NCBI GenBank assembly: GCA_032173965.1 | Contig: CM063290.1 | Span: forward strand, 12,239,501 to 12,303,500 | Direction of reading: 5' to 3' | Source: Sitta carolinensis | Taxonomy: Eukaryota; Chordata; Aves; Passeriformes; Sittidae | Length of the DNA stretch: 64,000 bases | In this document: piece by piece, positions 18,873 through 30,102 of the stretch | Position numbering within the stretch: position 1 is the first letter of the stretch | Layout: every line of letters begins with the position of its first letter | Notes under the pieces: generated by a model | What the model saw: the letters and a program-made list of their open reading frames with translations, nothing else | What the model was told of the DNA's origin: nothing | Databases searched by the model: none | Made by a program: the position numbers and the translations under genes

Positions 18873-18878
18873 AATAAA
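18873..18878 (+). terminator. FAM43A polyadenylation signal AATAAA
   Basis: AATAAA in GAAGAAAATAAAGATG, followed about 45 bases later by a GT-rich element (TTTGTGTGG, near 18926). Cleavage is expected around 18890-18900. An ATTAAA near 18606 is a weaker alternative. Confidence 0.8.
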
Positions 18879-18899
18879 GATGATGGTAACTTAAAAGAA

Positions 18900-21800
18900 A
18901 CTGAGGTCACTGTGGCAATTTGGCCTTTGTGTGGATTCCTGTAAGGAGCTGAGGGGGTGAGATCCCTTGTGAAGTGTTGTAGGTGCAGAAGAGCGCTGCA
19001 CAAAAAGGCTGTTTCAAGCATCAAGCATGATTCCGAAGCTTGCTGGGAATGTTATACTACGGGGAACATACTGGGCACTTAAGGACTCTTAAAAGGCAAA
19101 GGAATTAGTTTTTCTCTCTGCAGCCTCTAATGGTGGGCAGGAAAGTGAGAAACCTCTTGCCAGGGTGCTCTGGCTGGATCCTAGTCTGGAGGAACCCAAC
19201 TGCGGAGCCCTGAGGCAAGGTACCCCTCGCCTGGGCGCTGGGGATACTGCACTGTGTCTGCAGCCAGGTGATGCAGCTGGTCCCTCGCTGCTCGCAGTGC
19301 CAGCCTGAGACAATTTTATAACCTCACCCAGGGTAAGCAGTGAAGTTGATTAGCCACGGGACTGCTGTGGTATTTTTAGCTGTAAATCTGTAAGTGGCAG
19401 GCTCCCAGGGCAGGAGAGATGTTCCGGTTTCATTTGTCCCCAAGTGGAGGTATCAATTAAGAGATAATTAATCTGGCATTTCTGATGTCTAAATGTTTTC
19501 CACTGTGCCTGTGCTGCAATCGGTGGAGTCGCAGGAATGTCAATGAAAAGCCAAACCAGCTGCCAGGGCCAGGCCACACTCCTTGTGCAAGGAACCCGCC
19601 TTGGAACTTGTAAATACCTCATTAAAACCCATTGCAAAATCTGCCACCACACCAGCGAGACCATTGTCTCAGGATGAGTCAGAGGAGGAAGGCACAGTGG
19701 TGTGGCTTTCATGGGAATGGGTAATGGGGAGAGGGGGCAATCCACTCAGGTTGGGCGCCTTCTTGCCTTGTGATGGGCAGTGAGATGCAGCAGGTGACCG
19801 TGTCCGCTGCTGGATTTGGGTGCACTCAGGCCGGCGCTGTGGGGACACACCTTGCTAAAGAAATAGTATGTTTTGCTGCTTTTTCCTTAGACAAAGCTCC
19901 GTTTGCTTTTCCTAGGGAGGGAAGGGGCACAAAGGGGAAATTAAACACCAGACAGAGACTATCCCAAAGTGTTTTCCCCAAGGTGGGGCTTGCCACACTG
20001 CCTGGCTGGCAGTAGGGAACCTTCAGTGCCCGGGGCTGAGGTGAGTGCCCCAGGTCTATGCCCCGAGCTCTCTGTCACTGCCTGCCCTCTCCCAGGGCAG
20101 AGGGAGCAGGCAGTGCTTGGAGCCGGGAGCAGCCTGCACCTGGGGAGCAGAGAGGGCAAGCCGGGGGAGTCACGGGGGTTAGTTAACTAACCCCGGGTGT
20201 TGAATGACCGGGTGGTGTTTGCTTTTCATCCTCCGTGTGTGCTTAAAGGTGGTTAATGGCCTGAGCTTAGTCAATGCCTTTCCTCTCTCCAGAAGAGCCA
20301 TCATGTCTGCAACAGTGAGAAAAGGTTTTTATCGCATGCCAGAGCTAAAAGCACAATTCCCTGAGCAGCAGTAGCAGCAGCCAGGGCCTGAAGCATTTCC
20401 CCTTGAAGCCCTTAGCAGGGCTACTGTGCAGTTTCCTTAGAGGCCTGTGTAGATCATTAGCTGTAGAGTCCAAATCCCTTTGTGCCTGGGATATTTTGGT
20501 ACTAGAACCATAGAAAAAATGTCATATGTATATCTGCAGTGCTGGTGTGAGGTTATTCATGTGCACTTAGCTGCCCTGCCCTCCCCCCATAGCAGCATGC
20601 CTGGGCCTGCAAATGAGAACAAGTGCATGTGAGGAGAGAAAAAGGTTATTTTATTTTCCACATGGCAAGTTTGAAGGAACATCTTCTTAGAAAAAGGAGA
20701 GGAGAGAGCGAGACCTTCTCTGCAATAGATTTGAGTAAAAGTCAGCTGCTGCTGTTTTTTCCTTTTAAACAAGCAGCTGCTTGCTAAGCTGCAAAGCCTC
20801 CTGTGGGCTGCTGTGGCGAGGTGCAGCAGAGCTTTGGGAAAGGCCTGTTCCCACACGTAGAGGACAAACTGTTCTATGGTCTGTGCTTGGTGCCGAGGCT
20901 GCTTTCCACTGACAGTGTCCCACCGAGCATGGCACTGCCCCTGCTCGGGCTGTCGGCAGAGACACGTTCCCTGTCGATCGGGCTCCATCCATCAGCACTA
21001 ACTCAGCCTTACAGCTGCGGTGGTGAATCAGCCCCTGACGCAGCGGAGGCGCGAGGGCTGTGCAAAGAGCAGCACAGACTCTGACACTGCTCCCCGACAG
21101 CCAGCAGCCCCATCCCTCTGCTGCTTTCCCGGGGGCAGGCAGGCAAAGGGAGAGCAAAGGCAGCCTGATAGCTCTGCCAGGAGGTTTGAACTGTGGGGGA
21201 AGAAGGCAAAGGTAGGAACAGGTGTTTGCAGAATTACATGTCAAGCATTGCTGTCTGTCCCTAGTGCAAATCACTGCCCTGCCCATGCTCGGTGGGCCAG
21301 CCAAGGAGGTTTCCAGCACGGCAAGGTTGAATGCTGAGCTTCACACATCTCTGACGACCAGGCAGTGTGTGATGAATTGGCCAGAAAATACCTATAACAA
21401 ACAACACAACACTAGGAAAGGCAATGATCCTGCTCTGAGCCTGACACATGGAGCTGATGCTTTGGGAAGTTGGCTTAGGTGCAGCACCATGTACCTGAGG
21501 TTCCCAGAGTGGGTTATGACTAAATAGAGCATGTGATTATTTCCAGGAAACAATGATGGCTCCCAGAACATGAAGAGACTAAGGGGAAAAGATCCCTTTC
21601 TGCTAATACTGTTTATTTACTGTGTATTTGCTGGTGTACAGATTTTCTCCTGAAAATTAGGCTGAGGGGGGACCACACAAATGTGGAATCCCATTTCCAC
21701 ATTTGGGCAGGATCCCATGTATAAGTTCTTGGTTTTTTCTGCCCTTAGCATGCCCTTCTCCCATCTTTAGGTTCTTCCTCATCCCCAACAGGAAAAAATA

Positions 21801-22690
21801 TCATGTGCAACCAGAAAAATTAGCCAGCAGTGAAGTAGAATGAGCCAAGTCATTAAATGACTTTTAGCCTAGAGTATAGTGCTGATTTAGGTCCAGAATT
21901 ATTTGCAGCTTAGTTTGGAGATGTACCTTGCATGGGGCACATCCAGTTTTCCTGAACAGGGGGGATGATATGGGAACTGCTGGCTGAGGGGCTGCTCTGG
22001 ACTTCTGGATGTGAAATCTTGTTGAATGGTTCAGTGGTGAAGACCTCTTCCTTTTTGGGGGCTACAGGCAATAGTCAGTATCAAGTACAACCCTGGGACT
22101 ATTCCAAGTCACCTTCAGCACACACACTGTGACAATCAGAGAAGCAGGAAGGCGTCAGGATTTCCTCCTTGGCGGTGTGTTGGAGGAGAGCAGCTGACCT
22201 GCCCCACTGCTGTTAGTCATTCCCAGGGCATCACAACTGTCCCATTGCCCAATTCTTGGCCATCACACCACACCCTCTATCATTCAGTGGGGAAAAGATC
22301 CCAAATTTCAGCCTGCAGGGAAGGCACAGGACAAACAACCTACTGTCAAACTGTCCAAGGGGTTGTGGGTGACAGCACTGCACAGCCGCTGGTTTTCTTG
22401 GGTGAGGGTGGGCAGAGTCCCACTGATGATGAAAAAACTTGTGTGCTGTAAGGAGGGTGCAGTGCCAGCCAGCTATGCCTCACCTGCTTCTCCTGGAGCT
22501 GGGAAGAATGAAACCCTGCATTTCCAAGGTCAGCAGCAGCCCCAGCTCCCGCAGAGCTCATGTGCTGTGAAGGCGTCTCCCCCTCCTCACCCCAGCCGCT
22601 GGTAGCAGCAGGGGCTGTTTTCCTCAGCAGCTGGAAGGAGATGATGTGCAAGGACAGGAATGCGAGGGCAGGCAGCCAGGGCAGTGCAGG
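18900..22690. other. Intergenic downstream of FAM43A
   Basis: No coding exon recognised. An AT-rich tract at about 19430-19680 with ATCAATTAAGAG and AATTAATCTGGC (homeodomain-like cores) looks like a candidate regulatory element. A compact inverted repeat lies at 20076-20115. The rest is unremarkable. Confidence 0.55.
20076..20115. repeat. Short inverted repeat
   Basis: CACTGCCTG then CCCTCT pairs with AGAGGG, a two-base bulge, and CAGGCAGTG around the loop CCCAGGGC: 15 Watson-Crick pairs in a 40-base element. Confidence 0.7.
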
Positions 22691-22696
22691 GACAGC

Positions 22697-22789
22697 GTGG
22701 GGTCCCAGAGGCCAGGCCAGGTCGGTTCATCTGCGGGGCTCAAAGAGCCCCATGGAGGAACTGAACTGACCTGGCCTCTGAGGTTCTGC
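22697..22789. ncRNA. Long bulge-free hairpin, candidate microRNA-type precursor or inverted duplication
   Basis: Arms 22697-22741 and 22745-22789 pair around the 3-nt loop AAA. I count 32 Watson-Crick pairs, 8 G-U and 5 single mismatches over 45 positions, with no bulge. The apical stem is GGGGCTC/GAGCCCC; the outer half includes CAGAGGCCAGG opposite CCTGGCCTCTG with one mismatch beyond. A 93-nt, near-continuous stem is not expected by chance. The very small loop is atypical of a microRNA, so a local inverted duplication is the main alternative. No known microRNA is recognised. Confidence 0.4.
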
Positions 22790-22799
22790 TTCTCTCCAC

Positions 22800-25585
22800 A
22801 TCTCAATCACCCACCCCAGTCAAGGTGACACCTCCAGCTTGCTGCCTGGTTCCTTGTAGGAGCCTGAATCTTGGTTAATGCCTTGCAAGGTGCATGAGCT
22901 GGGGGGAGCAGAATTGTCCGCTGCTACAGCCCAGCAGGAAATCAAAGCTATGCATTCAGAAAACCACGACATTCCCTCTTGCCAGTGGGGGCTCTGCCTG
23001 GTGGGAGGGCTGAGTGCTACGAAAACACTCAGAGAAACAGTTATATAATGAAGGACAAGGTCCCAATCCAGCCTTTGGCTCGACAAGGCAGCTCTGCAAG
23101 GAGCTGAGCTCCGGGCTGCAGCTGCCCAGCACCCTCCCAAGATCCAACCCTGGTCACTGAGGCCCATACTGCTGCTGAGGGGTGGAGCTGGGAGAAAGGC
23201 TGCAGATTGCTTTTTCCCAAGCTGGGAAATGTTCTGCATGCTCAGAATTGGTAAGCCAGAGCACAGCTCCCATCTGTGGGCTTAAATCAAGCCCCTTTGA
23301 TGGTAAGAAGTGGGCAAGGTCTGGGACAGGATAGCCCAGACTGATGAAGGTCGGGGTCTGCTAGCTGCAGGTATCTTGGCTTTCATGCCACTGCTCAGTT
23401 GTCTTGGACCCAGTGGTGGCACATTGTGGTATACATCATCTGTCCCTATGTCCTGAAATAGGGGCATATGTCCTCAAACATATGTTCTCTGCTCTGTGGG
23501 AAGAACCCTGGAGAACTGGTCACAGTAAAGGGCTTTGCCTCCTCCCTTACTGTCCTTCTCCTGAATGGAAGGCAGCTGGGCAACTTGCCTCCTGCAGCTG
23601 ATCCTGCTGCCACCCCACAAAGAGGAGTGACATGCTCAGTGTCACATCTGGATCTGGAAATCCCTGCTGCTCTAGCACGGAGGAGGGACATAAGGAAAAG
23701 GCTCTGGGATGGGATTCATCATTCCTCCTGCAGCACTGTGAAGTTGCACGTGGTCTGCTCGGATGCATGAACAAGCTGAACTGTGACCTTAATTAGAGCT
23801 GACAGTGTTCCTGGAGGGAGCTGGCAGAGCAGCAACACCAAAGCTGCTGCTGCTGGGTCTGTGTGCACAACCAGGCTCTGCACCAGGCTGGCCTGGCCGT
23901 GCCATGGCCCTCGAGTCCTGCCACACTGGGATCTGTGCTCACTTCAAAGATCGCAGTGGGAGGTACGCCCCCAGCCCCAAGGGACAGGAGAGGCAGTGCC
24001 TGAATCCAGCCTCACTGAGCATTTGCCCAGCATTGTTCTGCCCTTTCCAGCCAGCCTGACTGCAGCTGGGCACTGCCTTTCCCAGTCCTGCACACTTCCC
24101 TCTGGCTCTCCCCTCTTATTGTGGCTCTTTGCCCCCAAAGTGCTCTGCCCTCAGCCCCACTGCTTCTCACAAGCTCTTTTCCCATCCCAATTTCCTGCTG
24201 AGTAGGAACTGCCCCTTGCTGCTGTTTTGCAGTTGCCTTCACTGGAACACAGTGCAGTAAGGATTCCTCCTCCACTGGGCAGGGAACAGTTAAAAGAATT
24301 AGGATGAAAAGTTGATATAAATAATTTGGTAGCTCCTGTAGGAAGATTGCAATTTAGCTTAATTATCATAATTACATTTTCAATCTCTCTGCTAATACTT
24401 ATGAAACAATAGCATCAAGTGTGAATGCAGCTGCCTGCATTTCTACCAGTGACTTCTCATTCTGCTGCTTAAAACAAGTCTATGGGGACATTGAACCAGG
24501 CAGCAGGGATGGCAGGTAGGGATGTACCTACCTAGTATTTCCCCAGCACCTTGTTTTTGGTATTGGGAAGCCTCATTCCCCTCTGCCTGGCTCAGGGATT
24601 TTAACTTCAGCTCTGGGATCTGCAATATGATTGTCTAAAACTAGCCCACTTTGGTGTAAAAACATCATCTCTTCCACTGGAAGTGGAGGAAAATAGTCTG
24701 GAGATATTTCTTTCTGAGCAGGGACACCCTTGCTTTCTGTGCCCAATCTGTGGTTGATGACCCCCAGAGTCAGCTCCATCTGTGTTTGTGGTGGCTCAGG
24801 AGATGAGACCAGTGCAGGTGGAGAGCCAGGCCCAGGCAGCTACTAGCAGGAACGTTCATTTGCAGCAGCTAATCATAGCTGAGTGTTAGTGATGCCTTCT
24901 GAACATGGCCAAGACCATGTTTGCCCTGCAGCCTGCTCCTGCCTTTGCTTACCTGGGAAGAAATGGATGCTTCTCAGCAGCAGAGGCAGATCCTGGTGTC
25001 TGTGCCCTGCCCACTGCCCTCTCTGGGGGTCTCAGGAGAGCCTGATGAGAAGGTGTCTTGCCAGGGCCCCAGTAGCAACAGACACCATGGCCAGGAGGCA
25101 AGTGAGCAAGGGGAGGGTGCAGCCACAGAGAGCTGAGTATGTGCTGCCTCCATCGTGCACAGACACCTGAGGAGCACCCAGGGTCATGGGAAGTCCTTCC
25201 CTGTCCCTGTGCATCTGCCTTCATTCGAGATGTTGCACACAATACATAGGTCCTTTTGCTGCTCTGCCCTTGGCTTAGCAGCAGCAATTCCACCCCATGT
25301 CCCAGTGTCCCCCAGGAATCCCCAACACCTCCACAAATCCAGCTCTGATCAGAGCAGGACCAGGGCAGGTGTATGAGTTTGGGCTTCCTCAGGGCAGTCT
25401 GCCACTCTCCTTGCTGGTGACACTGCCTCCTGTCCTGCTGCACTGCTCCAGCAAGTTGCGGGTTGAGAACTGAGCCGCTTATCTTTAGTGCTTCTCTGAT
25501 CTAATTTTACTTTCTTAAGCAATGTCCAGGCTTTAGAGAGTGTCTTGTAATGCAAAGGCTCTGCATGGCAAGGAGGGGAGTCCCT
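22800..25585. other. Intergenic, with an AT-rich putative regulatory element
   Basis: No gene seen. The block 24290-24430 is distinctly AT-rich and carries a palindromic double TAATTA site at 24360-24374. The remainder holds only short composition-driven frames. Confidence 0.5.
24360..24374. promoter_or_regulatory. Palindromic paired TAATTA (homeodomain-type) site
   Basis: TAATTATCATAATTA is a perfect 7+1+7 palindrome containing two TAATTA cores in opposite orientation. Paired-class and other homeodomain proteins bind such arrangements (established knowledge); occupancy is unknown. Confidence 0.4.
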
Positions 25586-25690
25586 GCACTGATACCGCAG
25601 TTATCCCACATGCACTGGTACAGCAGTTATCCTCCACACCAGTACAGCAGTTCTCCCCCACACCAGTGCAGCAGTTATTCCCCATGCATG
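25586..25690. repeat. Minisatellite, about four units of 24-27 bp
   Basis: Units share the pattern CCAGTRCAGCAGTTMTCCYCC, with copies starting near 25586, 25612, 25639 and 25663. The last two are 24 bases long, so a minus-strand frame across them repeats NCCTGVG/ENCCTGVE-like peptides; I regard that frame as a by-product. Confidence 0.8.
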
Positions 25691-28600
25691 ACTTTTCTGT
25701 TAAAACCCTTTGGCTGCAGTGCTGGCTCAGCAAATTTCCAGTAGAGCATACAGCATGGTACAGCTGTGCAGGAGACCTAAGGTCCACCAGGGTCAGCTGG
25801 AGCTGGTAGTCACTGTAAGATCTGTCTTCTCTCTGTTTGGACTCCCAGCACAATCCCATAAATACCGTTTGGTTACTGCTGCTTTGAAGTAAGCTGAACC
25901 CCTGCCTCTTCACAGTTCTCACTGCTGTTACCCAAGACAGCAACACCAAGGAAATCAGACCCTCCAGGCTACCACCAGAGAGGCAGAGCAACAAGGACCA
26001 CTACAGGCAAAGGGTATTGCAAGGGCCTGTTGTGCAGCAATAGTAAGAGTCCTTATTGCACCTCTGGTCTAACCTAGAGGTAAGGTTCATTGGCCAGACC
26101 ACTGATGTTCATTACTTCTGCTCCCCAGTGTGGCTTCCAGGACTTGGGATATGACCAGAACTCAGGTGCACTCCATGGCAATGCAGCCTCCCTGTGAAAG
26201 CAGTTTCATGTACACCTGCACTCATGCTGCCCCATGGCACCTCTGTAAGCAAAGCTCTGCAGAAGGCTATTTCAGGACCCAACATGACTCTCCCTGATGT
26301 CAGGACCAATTAGTTATATCCTGCAAAGGAAAAAAAGTCTACTAAAGCCAGCTCTGGTGGGACAATGACATTAAGATGTGCCAGGTGCTCATCTGGGTTC
26401 CCCAAGCAAACCAGGAGCTAAATATAACCCTGGGAGAGTGGCAGGAGGGGGTGGCTGCTGTCCTCCACACTGAGGTCTCCTAGGGCAGTCATCTCCTGCG
26501 TGGGCCTTCCCTTCTCTTTTGTACTCTGACCTGCTCTTGCTCTGCCCCCGTGCAGACTATAGCTCTTGCACTAGGGCTATAGCTGAGATCAGTCTGAGCT
26601 CATCTTGGTGGGCTTGGTTCATGCTTTATCCCACTCAACAAGGCCATCAAATCTCACTGTCATTTTCCAAGGAAATGCCCATTTGAAGGAAAAGAGGAAA
26701 AATATTTAGTCAAAATAGTAAGAGACAGAGAATTTTAGGCATTTCATATTCTCTTTGTCCTCCCTCACAATGGTATTATCCTTCTCTAAATAGATGCAGA
26801 GCCGAAGACATAACAACACCCTACTTCCCCCAGATAGCTCGAGTGAAACAAATGCAGGAAGTTTGAAGGGGTTGGAGCAGAGCTGTGGCCAGACAGGAGT
26901 CTGGGCACCCCTATGGGTTCCTTGGGGCCATGAAGGCTTCTCAGGAGTGGCAACTGAGCTGCAGTGAGACAAGACCCAGGGTCTTGCCCTCATGAAATAG
27001 GGGCTGCTGCCCTTGCACTGCAAAGGGCTTACATGGGAGCTCCTGGCCCTCAGTCCCCATGTCTGGTCCTAGTGCTGTCCCCTGTTCCTAGGAAAGCACT
27101 AGCAGGGCAGCCCTGAAGCATGGCAAAGGCAGCAGGAGAGGCACAGACTCCACAGACCATCAGGGCTTGGTCCTAAAAGCTGGTGACAGTGGGCTGGCCT
27201 GTCTGCCCCTGGCACAGCACAGCCCACTGGGAGCACCCACAGCCAGAACAGCCCAGTGCCAGCCATGGTGCAATGGGAAGGAACCCAGTGTCCCCTGGCT
27301 GGGGGCAGCTGGGTTGTGCTGCTGGCACCGGTTCCTGCTGTGGTGTGGGGAGCCCTGCTGCTCCCACTGTGCCATGCATGGAGTGACGGGGACACCCAGT
27401 CCTGAGCAGCTGCCACAGTAAGTTGTTTCATATGGGGTGTTGAGGTTCCCCTGTGTGCTGTGGGGACAGCACTCCCTGCCCTCTTCCCAAAGCCGAGGTG
27501 ACATTCCCTCTTCTAGGCAAGTGCCAAGCCTCCCCAAGTGGCTGGGCTGTGCTGGGAGCCCAGCAGGAGCTGTTTTACCAGGACCAGGGTTATCACGTGC
27601 GAGGGCAATGCCCCTGGCAAGAGCGGCGCGGAGGCAGGCAGACGTGGTTTGTCCCTGGGGAAGAGGCAGCCCCTCCAGACAGCAATCCTGCAATCCCTGC
27701 GAGCCTTGACCAGGTTCAGCTCTAGAGCAAGGCACAGTCCCTGGCGACTGAAGTCACAGCACTTCAGCAGCTTTTCACAATTGTCTTTAATGGCAGAACC
27801 ATCAGTAAGGCCCTCAGAGGTGCAGTTAGACCTTCCCTCCCTGAGGAATACTATTAACTGAAACCAAAGCACAGAGGCAAGGAAATTGCTCGATGAAGTA
27901 GTTTGGTAATTGTGAAAAAGAAGAACTTGTTTTCTTTGTCTTGCAACAGCAAATTGCACAACATGACCTTCAGTGGCTTCAGCTAGGCAGGTTTTCAGGA
28001 GGAGGTTGTGGGGTGATTTAAAATCCACACTCTGAGGAGGGAAATGATTCCGAGCCTGCTATGGACTGTATGGGATCCATAAGGAATGTGGCAGTGGGTG
28101 ATTGAGGTGGCAGTGACTGTGTTTGGTTTCCTACTTGGGTGCCCTACCTGGGCATGGGTGGGCTCTCCTCTCCTGTTTGGGGGCCGCTCACAGAGGACCT
28201 AGCTCAGCCTCAGGGCTTGCCTGTGTTCCCAGGGTAAGGTGAGCTAGTGCCCACAGATGCATTAAACAAGAGGAGCTTTTATGAGCTCATTTTGCTGGGT
28301 TGTTTTAAGAACCATTATGGTGATGATGACTTTTAGCCCTGTAACATAAAAATACTCTTTGTCAAGGTGAAGAGATGCTATGCAACCACACATGGAATGA
28401 GAAGAAAAGTCACTAGAAGAGGTTGGTTAGATTTAATTGCTTGTCCTGCTGTCATCCCTATGTACCCCATGCCCAGACATGAGCTGGATGTGTTAGCTGC
28501 AGGACAAAAAAAATAGAAAACAAAAATAGGTAGTGCTGAGAAAAACCAGCAGCAGATACTAGAAAGAGCCCAGGCCAGGAGAGCAAGCCCAATCTGAGGC

Positions 28601-30005
28601 TCCTCTCCTTCCCTTCTTCTGATTCCTTCCCTCCCCAGGTGCTGCTGCCTCATCCTGGCTTTGTCATTCAGATGCAAATGGAATGCTCCAGCAAGAGACA
28701 AAGGCTGCTGACAACTCACAGAAGTCTACTGGGTACTAGGAGGAAAAAAAAAAATAATCCCACAAAAATCCTTCATCTCTGTTTTGTCCCAGTTTAAAAT
28801 GGTAAAATCTGTACTTTGTTCTCAGTTATTGTTGCAAAATTGAACCACTTTCAGCCTCTCACCTTACTTAACCGTGGGCTGCCTCCATGCAGAGCTGCTG
28901 AGTACAGCACGGAATGAAAGCCCTTGCTTGGCCTAGAAACCTGGAATGTGTGAACCTCGTTAAAATGCACATAGGGAGCTGGGCTTTGAAGTGGAGTGAA
29001 GCCAAAAGTCATCGAGCCCCCAAAGGATGCTGTGTGGCTGTTCCCAAGACGAGGAGCGAGGAGCGCAGCTCCAGCTGAGAGACACGCTGTACCTGACAGT
29101 GCTGTGATGCCTCCCAATAACAGCCCTGGCCTAGAAATAGCTCAGTGCTAGATGATGCTCTCAAGAGACTAATGAATATTGCTGACTCTCTGCAGCATCC
29201 CAGCAGCTGGCTCTGCCTGGTTGCACCTTCCCTTGGCTCACCAGCACCAGGTCCTTCCTTGAGAACCTGCAGCACTCTTTGATGAGCTTTGAGTTTTGGT
29301 CAGCTGGGATGGAGTGAAAACATCTTTGGTTCTGCAAACATTGCAGATCATTAGCCTCCCCTGTGGCTCTGCCTGCCTGAGCAAATCCAGCATGCAGAGC
29401 TGCCTGGATAGTGTTTCCTTTTCTTTTTGGATTTGTGACCCTGGGAAGAGAATGAGCTGTCACCTCCTCCCACTGGGAGAATGGCAGTGCTCAGCAGTGC
29501 CAGCTGGTGACTTCCTGGTATCACCATGTCCTGCTCATCCATGGGCTGCACACTCTCACTGGACTCTATGGGGCCAGGGATGCTGCAACAATGAGACCTG
29601 AGGCTACTCCAGGCCCATTCCCAGCCCTCTGTGTACCCTGGGGCTGCTGCCATTCTGAGCTGGCTTCCCCCCAAGTCATCCTAGATCCTCCTTCCTCCAG
29701 TGGCAGGTGGCTCCTGGAGAAGCCCTGGCCTCAGCCAGGAGTTGAGATGGTGAGTGGTGGATATGGGACAGCAAAGGTAACTGCAACCTGCCCAGTTCCT
29801 CCTGCCATGCAGCCAGATCCATGCTCTTGGCACTGTGCAGGATCTCTGTGCAAAGCTGAACAGCTGCTGCACTTCATTTCCCAAGTGGCCACTGTTTATC
29901 AATGAAGAAAGTGAGCCCTTGCCCATGCAAGCAGTGCTCACCAGCAGTTCTGCACAGCACAGCGACCAGCAGTGCTACAGGGTAGAAGTCCAGAAGGCCA
30001 TTTTC
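25691..30005. other. Intergenic, nothing recognised as a gene
   Basis: GC-moderate, CpG-poor sequence. Less repetitive AT-richer tracts occur at about 27740-27920 and 28280-28380. Long overlapping frames at 27160-28028 on the minus strand show no family signature. Confidence 0.5.
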
Positions 30006-30009
30006 CTAT

Positions 30010-30102
30010 CCATCCATCCATCCATCCATCCATCCATCCATCCATCCATCCATCCATCCATCCATCCATCCATCCATCCATCCATCCATCCATCCATCCA
30101 TC
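30010..30102 (+). repeat. (CATC)n microsatellite
   Basis: About 23 uninterrupted CATC/TCCA units. A perfect array of this length is expected to vary between individuals. Confidence 0.98.

Larger units (their letters stand above)
18098..18895 (+). other. FAM43A 3' untranslated region
   Basis: From the TGA at 18095-18097 to the predicted cleavage site shortly after the AATAAA at 18873. The first half is GC-rich repeat sequence; the second is AT-rich with a T15 run (18691-18705) and TGTTATTTTTAAG. Confidence 0.75.

Noticed and set aside
25533..25994. 153-codon frame with NCCTGV peptide repeats
   Set aside because: Translation of the minisatellite at 25586-25690; no start context or family.
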